Counted from the stretch's first letter, positions 7,217 through 13,416 are shown. The stretch: DNA of 13,416 nt from Halovenus sp. (GCA_028274925.1 JAQCNR010000018.1:1-13416); one strand, 5' to 3'. Program-made: numbers and translations. The notes: generated by a model from the sequence alone, not told the origin.

Positions 7217-8529
7217 GAGACGACATTGAACGGTACAAAGACGTCGGCGAGGACCGGCGACAGGACCTCTCGGAGTTCATCCAGTACGGTGACCTCGGCC
7301 AGAGTCGTCGTGACGAAGTCAACATTCCGATCAAGATTATCGACCTGCCCGAGTTCGAGTACGACCAACGAGATATGGGCGGCGTCGGCCAAGGAGACGG
7401 CGGCACGCCAGAGCCCGGTGACCCAGTCGGAGAACCTGAACCCGGCGACGAGGACGGCGAAGATGGTGACCCCGGCGAGGAGGGTGGTGAACACGAGTAC
7501 TACGAGATGGACCCCGAAGAGTTCGCCGAGGAACTGGACGAACAACTGGGACTGGACCTGGACCCGAAAGGGAAGAAAGTCATCGAAGAGAAAGAAGGCG
7601 ACTTCACCGACCTCACCCGGACCGGCCCGACCGGCACGCTCGATTTCGAGCGACTGTTCAAGAAGGGCCTGAAGCGCAAACTCGCGATGGATTTCGACCG
7701 CGACTACGTGCGGGCGGCGCTACAGATCGACGGCTGGGGGCCAGCGAAAGTCTTCGAGTGGGCACGACAGCAGGAGAATCTGCCCGTCTCCCGGGCCTGG
7801 ATCGAAAGCGCGTACGAAGAACTGCCTCGCGACGAGCGAGGCACCTACGCCAGCCTCGAAGAGATGGAAACCGACATCGAGCGCACAAGCACAGCACAGC
7901 GCATCCGTCGCGATGGTATCGACCAGGTGCCCTTCCGCCGCGAGGACGAGCGCTACCGCTACCCCGAGATCATCGAGGAACGCGAGAAAAACGTCGTGGT
8001 CGTCAACATCCGCGACGTCTCCGGCAGTATGCGCCAGAAGAAACGCGAACTCGTCGAGCGGACGTTCACGCCGCTGGACTGGTACCTACAAGGGAAATAC
8101 GACAACGCAGAGTTCGTTTACATCGCCCACGACGCCGACGCGTGGGAAGTCGAGCGCGACGATTTCTTCGGCATTCGCTCCGGCGGCGGCACCCGCATTT
8201 CGAGTGCGTACGAACTCGCCAAGGAGCGACTGGACGAAGAGTTCCCGTTCAGCGAGTGGAACCGCTACGTGTTCGCGGCGGGCGACTCCGAGAACTCCAG
8301 CAACGACACCGAGGACAAGGTGATCCCGCTGATGCAGGAGATCGACGCGAACCTCCATGCCTACGTCGAGACCCAGCCCTCGGGCAACGCGATCAACGCG
8401 ACCCACGCCGAGGAGGTCCAACAACACTTCGGCGGCAGCGACGACGTGGCGGTGGCGTACATCTCCAGCCCGGAGGATGTGACCGACGCAATCTACGAGA
8501 TTCTCAGCACGGAGGAAGACAATGAGTGA
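7207..8529 (+). CDS. yeaH: YeaH/YhbH family (DUF444) VWA-like protein
   Basis: 440 residues, matching the family (E. coli YeaH is about 430). After an N-terminal helical segment comes a Gly/Asp/Glu/Pro-rich acidic linker at about residues 59-100, the haloarchaeal form of the family's flexible linker. The C-terminal half is VWA-like: a MIDAS motif DVSGS at 270-274, the matching Thr in GGGT (329) and an Asp in AAGDSENSS (360), so the metal site looks complete. It probably binds the AAA+ partner or a client through that metal. An AGGTGA Shine-Dalgarno (7194-7199) lies 7 bases before ATG 7207. The gene overlaps prkA2 by 10 bases and spoVR by 8. In bacteria yeaH sits beside yeaG (PrkA) and is expressed in stress and stationary phase. 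The call is firm; the molecular role is unknown. Confidence 0.93.
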   Translation: MGLRDDIERYKDVGEDRRQDLSEFIQYGDLGQSRRDEVNIPIKIIDLPEFEYDQRDMGGVGQGDGGTPEPGDPVGEPEPGDEDGEDGDPGEEGGEHEYYEMDPEEFAEELDEQLGLDLDPKGKKVIEEKEGDFTDLTRTGPTGTLDFERLFKKGLKRKLAMDFDRDYVRAALQIDGWGPAKVFEWARQQENLPVSRAWIESAYEELPRDERGTYASLEEMETDIERTSTAQRIRRDGIDQVPFRREDERYRYPEIIEEREKNVVVVNIRDVSGSMRQKKRELVERTFTPLDWYLQGKYDNAEFVYIAHDADAWEVERDDFFGIRSGGGTRISSAYELAKERLDEEFPFSEWNRYVFAAGDSENSSNDTEDKVIPLMQEIDANLHAYVETQPSGNAINATHAEEVQQHFGGSDDVAVAYISSPEDVTDAIYEILSTEEDNE

Positions 8530-10534
8530 CGATACCCCCATCACGGCACCCGAAGATATCGAGATGCAACGCGAGGCCGAACGCCTCGAAGAGCCAGTGC
8601 GAGAAGCGGCCGCCTTGGCGAAGAAACTCGGCCTGAACCCGTTCCCCGTCAACTACTGGATCGTCGATTACGACGAGATGAACGAACTGATCGCCTACGG
8701 TGGGTTCCAGCAGCGGTACCCACACTGGCGGTGGGGGATGACCTACGACCGCCAGCAAAAGCAGGGGCAGTTCCTCGGCGGCAAGGCCTTCGAGATTGTC
8801 AACAACGACAACCCGGCCCACGCGTTCCTGCAGATCTCGAACGCACTGGCCGACCAGAAGGCGGTCATCACCCACGTCGAGGCCCACTCTGATTTCTTCG
8901 CGAACAACAAGTGGTTCGGGATGTTCTCGGATGACCCCGACGCAGCGGCCCAACTCGCTCGCCACGGCGAAACGATTCAGGAGTATATGCAGGACCCAGA
9001 AATCGAGCGTGCCGAGGTCGAGAAGTGGATCGACCACATCCTCTGTCTTGAGGACAACATCGACCAGCACAAACCGTACGCCCCGCTCGACCCGGACGAC
9101 GACGCGCCGGAGGTCGACACCGAGGAACTTTCGGACGAACTCGGTGACCTGCAACTCTCCGAGGAGGTCCGGCAGGAGGTCTTCGACGAGGAATGGCTCG
9201 ACGCCCAGCGCGACGACGACGACGCGACCACGTTCCCCGACGAACCGCAGCGAGACATTCTTGCCTTCCTGCGAACTCACGGGATGCAGTACGACACCGA
9301 CGCCGAGAAAGCAATCGAGATGAAGGAGTGGCAAAAAGAGATTCTCGAAATCCTGCGGACCGAGGCGTACTACTTCGCGCCACAGAAGATGACGAAGGTG
9401 ATGAACGAAGGCTGGGCTTCCTACTGGGAGTCGCTGATGATGGCCGACGAGAACTTCGCAGCCAGCGACGAGTTCATCACCTACGCCGACCACATGTCGA
9501 AAGTGCTTGGCTCGGGCGGGCTAAACCCCTACAGTCTGGGCCTCCAGCTGTGGAAGTTCGTCGAGAACACCACCAACCGCCGCCACGTTGTCGAGGAACT
9601 CCTCTGCGTGGACGGCATCACCTGGCGGAACTTCCACGACACTGTGGATTTCGAGGCGGTGCTCGCCGAACTCGAACCTGACCCGATGGTCGCCAGTATC
9701 GGCTCAGATTCCCTCGACGCCATCGACGCCGACGACCCGCGGGTGGACGCCGAGGCACTCGAGGCCGCCCGGAACGGCGAGATTGACCTCCAGCAGTACC
9801 CCTGGAAATTACTTTCCTACGAGGGAATGTGTAAGCGACACTACTCGCTGACAAAACCGGAGAACCGCGGGTTCGTCTCGCGTATTTCCATGGGCGAACT
9901 CGAACAGATTTCCCGGTACATGTTCGACGACTCGAAATACGACAGTATCGAGGCGGCGCTGTCGGGAATCGACTACGCGGCCGGGTGGGACCGGATGCGC
10001 GAGATTCGCGAGAGTCACAACGACGTGACCTTCCTCGACGAGTTCCTTACCCAGGAGTTCGTCGACGAACACAACTACTTCACCTACGAGTACATGCAGT
10101 CTTCGGGTGATTACCGGGCCACCTCGACAGACTACCTGGACGTCAAAAAGAAGTTGATGCTGCAGTTCACCAACTTCGGGAAGCCGACGATTGTCGTCTC
10201 CGATGGCAACTACCGCAACCGAAACGAACTCCTCCTGGAGCACCAGTACAACGGTGTTGCGCTGGATATCGGTCAGGCCAAAGACACCCTCCAGCGGGTC
10301 TTCGAGCTCTGGGGCCGCCCCGTTGCGCTGCGAACAATCTCCAAGGAGTACGACGACCACGACCTGGAAGTTGCGCGCCGCCGTGACCGCGAACCCGAGC
10401 CCAAAGAGCAGGGTATCGAGATTCGCTACGACGGCAGAGAGTTCACCCGCGAAGATGTCGAGTGGTCCGAAGTCGAACACCTCGCGGCGACGGATGTCGA
10501 TTACGACACCAAGCCCGAGGAGTGGCTGGCCTGA
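8522..10534 (+). CDS. spoVR: SpoVR family protein
   Basis: 670 residues, longer than E. coli YcgB (about 510). Family landmarks are HVEAHSDFFANN (His118 and His122, a possible metal site), MNEGWASYW (294-302), NPYSLGLQLW, and a C-terminal block with VSDGNYRNRNELLLEHQYNG, LDIGQAKDTL and LWGRPVAL. The extra length is an acidic segment near residues 180-245 and a larger insertion after NPYSLGLQLW that includes FHDTVDFEAVLAELEPD. It is cytosolic with no membrane helix. GGAGG (8511-8515) stands 6 bases before ATG 8522, and the start overlaps the yeaH stop, so the two are probably co-translated. It is the last gene of the operon. The family was named from spore cortex formation in Bacillus but is widespread in non-sporulating bacteria and archaea; no enzymatic activity is established. 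The family call is very firm. Confidence 0.96.
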   Translation: MSDDTPITAPEDIEMQREAERLEEPVREAAALAKKLGLNPFPVNYWIVDYDEMNELIAYGGFQQRYPHWRWGMTYDRQQKQGQFLGGKAFEIVNNDNPAHAFLQISNALADQKAVITHVEAHSDFFANNKWFGMFSDDPDAAAQLARHGETIQEYMQDPEIERAEVEKWIDHILCLEDNIDQHKPYAPLDPDDDAPEVDTEELSDELGDLQLSEEVRQEVFDEEWLDAQRDDDDATTFPDEPQRDILAFLRTHGMQYDTDAEKAIEMKEWQKEILEILRTEAYYFAPQKMTKVMNEGWASYWESLMMADENFAASDEFITYADHMSKVLGSGGLNPYSLGLQLWKFVENTTNRRHVVEELLCVDGITWRNFHDTVDFEAVLAELEPDPMVASIGSDSLDAIDADDPRVDAEALEAARNGEIDLQQYPWKLLSYEGMCKRHYSLTKPENRGFVSRISMGELEQISRYMFDDSKYDSIEAALSGIDYAAGWDRMREIRESHNDVTFLDEFLTQEFVDEHNYFTYEYMQSSGDYRATSTDYLDVKKKLMLQFTNFGKPTIVVSDGNYRNRNELLLEHQYNGVALDIGQAKDTLQRVFELWGRPVALRTISKEYDDHDLEVARRRDREPEPKEQGIEIRYDGREFTREDVEWSEVEHLAATDVDYDTKPEEWLA

Positions 10535-10545
10535 GTTCCCGAACT

Positions 10546-10556
10546 GTCTTTTTGTG
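10546..10556 (+). terminator. Short T-run terminator after spoVR
   Basis: TGTCTTTTTGTG contains five T (10549-10553), 15 bases after the spoVR stop. Short U-tracts often end archaeal transcripts. It also sits about 26 bases before the next ATG, where a TATA box would be, so the same bases may belong to the weak yjbQ promoter. Confidence 0.35.
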
Positions 10557-10574
10557 TTCTGCCGTATTGCCAGT

Positions 10575-10955
10575 ATGGACACCTTCGAGGTCAGTACTGA
10601 CAGCGAGTGCTCGGTTATCGACATCACCGACCGCGTGGAAGAACTGGTCCCGGCCGACGCCGACGGCCGAGTCACAGTCTTCTCCGAACACACGACTGCT
10701 GGCGTGACGGTCAACGAACCGGAATCACGGTTGCTCTCAGACTTCGAGACAGCGCTGTCGGAGATCGTTCCGGATTCTGGCTGGGCACACGACGAGATTG
10801 ATGACAATGCTGATTCCCACATCCGCTCGCTGCTGATTGGTCCCGACGTGACGATTCCCGTCGCCGACGGCACTCTGCAGTTGGGGACGTGGCAGTCTGT
10901 GTTGTTCGTGGAGTGTGACGGTCCGCGCCGGCGGACCGTTCGCGTCGTCGTCTGA
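10575..10955 (+). CDS. yjbQ: YjbQ/UPF0047 family protein (secondary thiamine-phosphate synthase type)
   Basis: 126 residues, close to the family's usual 130-140. Family hallmarks are present: EHTTAGVTVNEPE with His39 and its Thr pair, AHDEIDDNADSHIRSLL with Asn79 and His82, IPVADGTLQLGTWQ, and the closing DGPRRR (115-120). Members form compact trimers, and the E. coli protein has weak thiamine-phosphate synthase activity in genetic assays, but the physiological substrate is uncertain. The frame is open upstream into the spoVR shadow; ATG 10575 was chosen because homology begins with it and it lies 40 bases after the spoVR stop. There is no Shine-Dalgarno sequence, so the transcript is probably leaderless or reads through from the operon. 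Nothing links it functionally to its neighbours. The family call is firm. Confidence 0.93.
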   Translation: MDTFEVSTDSECSVIDITDRVEELVPADADGRVTVFSEHTTAGVTVNEPESRLLSDFETALSEIVPDSGWAHDEIDDNADSHIRSLLIGPDVTIPVADGTLQLGTWQSVLFVECDGPRRRTVRVVV

Positions 10956-10974
10956 GCGCGCCCAACCGAACTGC

Positions 10975-10986
10975 TCATTTATGATG
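10975..10986 (+). promoter_or_regulatory. TATA-like box of the first small membrane protein
   Basis: TCATTTATGATG has its TTTATGA core (10978-10984) about 20-26 bases before ATG 11004, the spacing expected for a haloarchaeal leaderless transcript starting at the ATG. It supports ATG 11004 over the in-frame GTG at 10989. Confidence 0.5.
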
Positions 10987-11003
10987 ATGTGCAACTGGAC
11001 GTT

Positions 11004-11204
11004 ATGACAGGTGCACCGACTCCCGGACTGCTCGATTACGCCGCCGGCGGCTCTGCGGTCGTGCTTCTGTTTATCGCGTACGTTGTCTACCCGAACACAA
11101 TCTTCCAGTATGGTGTGTGGCTGACGATTTTCACGATCTGGATGGCATGGTTCGTCTACTACGGCACCAAGTGGATGTACGGCTTCGACGAGGAGCCATC
11201 GTAG
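11004..11204 (+). CDS. Two-helix small membrane protein (paralogue 1)
   Basis: 66 residues: a short N-terminal stretch (MTGAPTPGLLDYAAGG), two hydrophobic helices at about 14-33 and 36-54 joined by YPNTIFQYG, and an acidic tail ending FDEEPS. The first helix contains LLFIAYVVYP and the second IFTIWMAWFVYY; the tail GTKWMYGFDEE should be cytosolic. It is homologous to the 65-residue protein at 11676: both share an AYV(V/I)YP turn, a VW..IF helix and a W-x2-3-DEE tail. I do not recognise a named family, though small two-helix proteins of this kind are common in haloarchaea. ATG 11004 is chosen on the TATA-like box and the homology; a GTG at 10989 would add five residues. The function is unknown. 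Confidence 0.8.
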   Translation: MTGAPTPGLLDYAAGGSAVVLLFIAYVVYPNTIFQYGVWLTIFTIWMAWFVYYGTKWMYGFDEEPS

Positions 11205-11258
11205 GGCGGTGTTTAGTTAAGTGAGAGTGGACTCGAAGAACCAGAAAGCCCCGGCATC

Positions 11259-11428
11259 ATCGGGCGCTCCGCGCCCGATTGCCCGCGAGAGCTTCGCTCT
11301 CGCCCTGGCTACGCTCCCGCGACTCGTTGCGCGCGCTCCCTGCGTCGCGTGCTTGCATCGTCGGGGTTCGCGTAGCCTGGGCGGCGGGCACGCCCGCCGC
11401 CGCATAACGTGGCGGCTCCGCCGCCACG
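11259..11428. repeat. Cluster of perfect short hairpins inside the element
   Basis: Four perfect hairpins follow one another: 11259-11279 (ATCGGGCGC, loop TCC), 11285-11303 (GCGAGAGC, loop TTC), 11380-11401 (GGCGGCGGGC, 2-base gap) and 11408-11428 (CGTGGCGGC, loop TCC). Between the second and third, GGCTACGC pairs with GCGTAGCC across about 55 bases. Three of the four have 3-base loops and two share TCC, which looks selected or copied, not random. Confidence 0.7.
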
Positions 11429-11435
11429 CTTGCCG

Positions 11436-11496
11436 CCCCTTTCAGCCCCACCCTGTAGCTTGTGACACAGGCCACCGCGGGTGGGACTGAAAGGGG
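11436..11496. repeat. 18-bp inverted repeat (CCCCTTTCAG.../...CTGAAAGGGG)
   Basis: 11436-11453 and 11479-11496 are reverse complements with one mismatch in 18. The 25-base loop carries a nested CCTGT/ACAGG stem. The motif GGGACTGAAAGGGG within it is one I associate, from memory only, with repeats in other haloarchaeal genomes. Confidence 0.7.
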
Positions 11497-11497
11497 T

Positions 11498-11570
11498 CGC
11501 TCGCTTGGTCCGTCCTGGGCGACGCAAGGACCCACTGGACCGCACCGAGCCCCGGACGGTCAAGCGAGCG
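11498..11570. repeat. Long-range stem CGCTCGCTTG / CAAGCGAGCG
   Basis: CGCTCGCTTG (11498-11507) and CAAGCGAGCG (11561-11570) are perfectly complementary, and the pairing extends inward (GGTCCGTCC with GGACGGT) with one bulge. The enclosed 53 bases are less structured. The stem lies just inside the right terminal repeat of the element. Confidence 0.6.
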
Positions 11571-11645
11571 TGGGCTTTCTGGTTGTTTCAGGTCAAAAGA
11601 CCACCATGTCCTGCTACAGTAAACACTACTCGTCGTAGTCGCTAC

Positions 11646-11656
11646 GCATTTACCAT
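11646..11656 (+). promoter_or_regulatory. TATA-like box of the second small membrane protein
   Basis: The ATTTACC core (11648-11654) lies 22-28 bases before ATG 11676, the same leaderless layout as for the paralogue. Just downstream, CATACC-TCT-GGTATG (11664-11678) is a perfect 6-bp hairpin or operator-like repeat whose right arm includes the start codon. Confidence 0.45.
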
Positions 11657-11675
11657 CCGCAGCCATACCTCTGGT

Positions 11676-11873
11676 ATGTCCGACTTGCTCTCCCGGTACC
11701 GGTGGGATATTGCGACTTTTTCGGTATCGTTTGCGCTCGTCGTGTTTGCGTACGTCATTTATCCGACCGAACTCGCCCGCGTCGCGGTGTGGGCGAGCAT
11801 CTTTTTCATCCAGGTCTGTTGGGTCGGCTACGTCGCCTACCGGTGGACCTGGGACGAAGAAACACCAGCCTAA
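11676..11873 (+). CDS. Two-helix small membrane protein (paralogue 2)
   Basis: 65 residues with two hydrophobic helices: TFSVSFALVVFAYVIYP and VAVWASIFFIQVCWVGYVAY, then RWTWDEETPA. It aligns without gaps over its core with the 66-residue protein at 11004 (AYVVYP/AYVIYP, GVWLTIF/AVWASIF, W..Y.. and an acidic DEE tail), so the two are diverged tandem duplicates. The frame is open far upstream into the palindromic element, but ATG 11676 is chosen because homology and hydrophobicity begin there and a TATA-like box lies 22-28 bases before it. The function is unknown. Possible roles include a small subunit or regulator of a membrane complex, but nothing in the context identifies a partner. Confidence 0.8.
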   Translation: MSDLLSRYRWDIATFSVSFALVVFAYVIYPTELARVAVWASIFFIQVCWVGYVAYRWTWDEETPA

Positions 11874-11911
11874 CCTCGCCTGCACAATTGTTCTGTCAAA
11901 CCGACAGGTAG

Positions 11912-12868
11912 ATGACTGTCCGAGCAAAGGCTCTCTGTATGTTCGGCTTCGCTCGGCCACCCGAAGAACAGGCGAAAGTCGCGGATGTGGACTGCTCCGA
12001 GCAGACAATACTTGTCACGGGTTCGACGAGCGGTATCGGCCGGGCCGCGGCGCAATCCTTTGGCCGACTCGGTGCGCACGTGCTCGTCCACGGCCGCGAC
12101 ACGGAGGCTGGCGCGGAAGTTGTCGACGAGATCGAGTCGACCGACGGCACTGCTGAGTTTCTCCGTGCGGATTTCATCGAACCACAACAGGTCTCTGAAC
12201 TTGCCGACACTGTCAGCGAGTCGGTAGACACGCTGGATGTGCTCTGTAACAACGCTGGGGGGCTGTTCGAGACGGTTGAGCCAACCAGCCTCGGCGTCGA
12301 CCCCGCATTCCACATCAACCATCTCGCCCCCTACCAGCTAACCGCTGAACTGCTCGACACGCTGGGGTCGGGCAGCCGCGTCATCACGACAGCTTCGATA
12401 GCCCACCGTGGCACGACGCTGAACCTCGACGAACTGATGGAGATAGCGGGGCTGTCGACGGCCGCCGCATACGCTCGCTCCAAACTCGCAAACGTCCAGT
12501 TCGCGGCCGAACTCGGCCGCCGACTGACCGCCGCCGGCCGCGAGGTCACCTCGAACTCCTTTCACCCCGGCGTGATTCCGGGCAGCGAGTTCGGCCGCGC
12601 GTTCCCAGGTATCAGCAGCGAACTGTTCCAGTTGTTCGACGGGTCGCCCTTTACCGAATCTGTCGAAGAGGGCGCGGCGACGCTGGTCTATCTCGGTGTG
12701 TCCGAGGATGTCGCAGCGACGACTGGCAAGTACTTCGCACGCCGCCGGGAGAATCGTCCGTCGCCAGACGCTCGCGACCGCACTGCTCAGCGAAAGTTGT
12801 GGAAAGAAAGCGCAAAAATTCTCGATATCGACGAACCGCTCGCGGAATACGCTGACGCGTCCGACTAG
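11912..12868 (+). CDS. Short-chain dehydrogenase/reductase (SDR), retinol-dehydrogenase-like
   Basis: 318 residues with the full classical SDR set: cofactor motif TGSTSGIG (36-43), NNAG (113-116), catalytic Ser162 (ITTASIAH) and the YARSK pair Tyr187/Lys191, then FHPG (217-220) after the active site. HGRD after the second strand puts an Arg where NADP(H)-preferring members have one. FHINHLAPYQLT is typical of the RDH11-14/WWOX-like branch. It is a cytosolic oxidoreductase of unknown substrate. ATG 11912 is supported by a weak CAATTG box about 25 bases upstream; ATG 11939 (FGFARPPEEQ) is an in-frame alternative that keeps the whole domain. The 38-base upstream gap contains CTGTC-N5-GACAG, a small inverted repeat. 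The stop codon interlocks with the converging RND gene. The superfamily is certain; the substrate cannot be read. Confidence 0.95.
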   Translation: MTVRAKALCMFGFARPPEEQAKVADVDCSEQTILVTGSTSGIGRAAAQSFGRLGAHVLVHGRDTEAGAEVVDEIESTDGTAEFLRADFIEPQQVSELADTVSESVDTLDVLCNNAGGLFETVEPTSLGVDPAFHINHLAPYQLTAELLDTLGSGSRVITTASIAHRGTTLNLDELMEIAGLSTAAAYARSKLANVQFAAELGRRLTAAGREVTSNSFHPGVIPGSEFGRAFPGISSELFQLFDGSPFTESVEEGAATLVYLGVSEDVAATTGKYFARRRENRPSPDARDRTAQRKLWKESAKILDIDEPLAEYADASD

Positions 12869-13416
12869 TCTGTCTGTCCGCCGTCAGCCGCGGGTGCCTC
12901 GTCTGCGCCTGTCGATTTCTCGGGCGTCTCTTCGTCGGGGAAATAGCCCGATGGGCCGAGATATCGCGTCCACAGCACCAGCAGTGAGGGGAGGATCAAC
13001 ACGCTCGCGAGGAACGCGTAGATGATCGTCAGCCCGGTGATGATGCCGAACTGCCGGAGCACTGGCAGGATGGCGAACACCAGCGTTCCGAACCCGCCGA
13101 CAGTCGTCGCCGCACTACCCAGCAGTGCGCCGCCGGTTCCCGTCACTGTGGTCTCCATGGCGTCCCAGACGTTCTCCTGGCGTCGGAGTTCGAGTTCGTA
13201 GCGTGAACTGATGTGGATGCTGTAGGCAATCCCGAGCCCCACCGTGAGCGAGGTGATCGTTCCGGTCAGGGCGTTGAAGGAGATATCGAGCAGCCACATC
13301 GAGCCCAGAATCCAGGCCACCGAGAACACGACCGGTGCGAGCGTCACCACACCCAGCGAGGCGGGGTTGCCCGTCAGTCGGTAGGCCACTGCCAGGAACA
13401 GGAACACCGCAACGAG
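12865..13416 (-). CDS. RND/MMPL-type exporter, C-terminal part (5' end outside window)
   Basis: 183 codons are visible and the frame is open to the right edge. They encode the last membrane bundle of an RND/MMPL/SSD-type protein: TLAPVVFSVAWILGSMWLL, then ALTGTITSLTVGLGIAYSIHISSRYELELRR, then TTVTGTGGALLGSAATTVGGFGTLVF, then FGIITGLTIIYAFLASVLILPSLLVLW, and an acidic, Ala-rich cytosolic tail. Such proteins export lipids or other hydrophobic compounds using the ion gradient; the substrate is unknown here. In many MMPL proteins the G-x-G-x-D-Y-x-I-H motif has an Asp; here it is Ala (codon 13225-13227), as can occur in one of the two halves of these proteins. The stop codon (12865-12867) lies within the stop of the SDR gene. 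The family call is firm. Confidence 0.92.
   Translation of the reverse strand, partial: LVAVFLFLAVAYRLTGNPASLGVVTLAPVVFSVAWILGSMWLLDISFNALTGTITSLTVGLGIAYSIHISSRYELELRRQENVWDAMETTVTGTGGALLGSAATTVGGFGTLVFAILPVLRQFGIITGLTIIYAFLASVLILPSLLVLWTRYLGPSGYFPDEETPEKSTGADEAPAADGGQTD

Larger units (their letters stand above)
11239..11584. mobile_element. Palindrome-rich element with 13-bp terminal inverted repeats (MITE-like)
   Basis: AACCAGAAAGCCC (11239-11251) and GGGCTTTCTGGTT (11572-11584) are exact reverse complements and bound 346 bp of very GC-rich, heavily palindromic DNA with no credible gene. Four short perfect hairpins, an 18-bp inverted repeat and a 10-bp stem fill it. All ORFs crossing it have Arg/Ala/Ser-rich translations typical of shadow frames. 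No transposase is present and I could not see a target-site duplication in the flanks. The best readings are a non-autonomous (MITE-type) insertion or a dispersed haloarchaeal repeat that may be transcribed as a structured RNA. Its place between two homologous genes fits insertion between tandem duplicates. The structure is seen directly; mobility is inferred. Confidence 0.5.

Noticed and set aside
10918..10939. Perfect 9-bp hairpin (ACGGTCCGC/GCGGACCGT) near the end of yjbQ, looking like a terminator
   Set aside because: It lies inside the coding sequence over the family-conserved DGPRRR codons and has no following T-run; archaeal termination does not depend on such stems.
11257..11535. Several long open frames on both strands across the palindromic block
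   Set aside because: Their translations are Arg/Ala/Pro/Ser-rich, unlike acidic haloarchaeal proteins, and the GC-rich palindromes explain the absence of stops.
11239..11570. CRISPR array as an explanation for the repeated hairpins
   Set aside because: The palindromes differ in sequence and spacing; there is no recurring identical repeat with regular spacers and no cas gene.
11874..11911. CTGTC-N5-GACAG inverted repeat before the SDR gene as a defined operator
   Set aside because: Five-base arms are too short to separate from chance without conservation data; mentioned only under the gene.

Overview
The window reads as chromosomal DNA of a halophilic archaeon (class Halobacteria). GC is high, the encoded proteins are rich in Asp and Glu and poor in Lys, several genes have AT-rich TATA-like boxes about 25 bases before the start codon (leaderless style), and the families present (paired PrkA proteins, a DUF5820-like protein, two-helix small membrane proteins) are typical of haloarchaea. 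No species can be named from the sequence alone.

Layout. Bases 1-2135 hold the 3' part of a secreted-type repeat protein built from 80-residue CarboxypepD_reg/Cna-B-like beta modules and two copies of a roughly 190-residue unassigned domain. It converges on a small DUF5820-like gene on the minus strand (2176-2556). A 303-base intergenic region (2557-2859) carries TATA-like boxes, an inverted repeat, a leader hairpin and a possible 30-codon upstream ORF. It drives a compact four-gene operon: prkA (2860-4929), a second divergent prkA (4934-7216), a yeaH/DUF444 VWA-like gene (7207-8529) and spoVR (8522-10534). All three internal junctions are overlapping or nearly so, and each downstream gene has its own Shine-Dalgarno sequence. 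A yjbQ-type gene follows (10575-10955).

Bases 11004-11873 hold two homologous two-helix membrane microproteins. Between them is a 471-base non-coding stretch, most of it a palindrome-rich block of about 346 bp bounded by 13-bp perfect terminal inverted repeats, which looks like a non-autonomous mobile element or structured repeat. A short-chain dehydrogenase (11912-12868) then converges on the C-terminal end of an RND/MMPL-type exporter on the minus strand (12865 to the right edge). Their stop codons interlock in one CTAG.

How the genes work together. The centre of interest is the PrkA-PrkA-YeaH-SpoVR module. The same partners (yeaG, yeaH, ycgB) are linked to general stress and starvation in bacteria, and prkA and spoVR were named from sporulation in Bacillus. 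Haloarchaea do not sporulate, so the tight four-gene unit with two different AAA+ subunits points to a conserved stress or protein-remodelling machine whose target is unknown. The AAA+ plus VWA pairing resembles MoxR/VWA chaperone couples. That comparison is inference.
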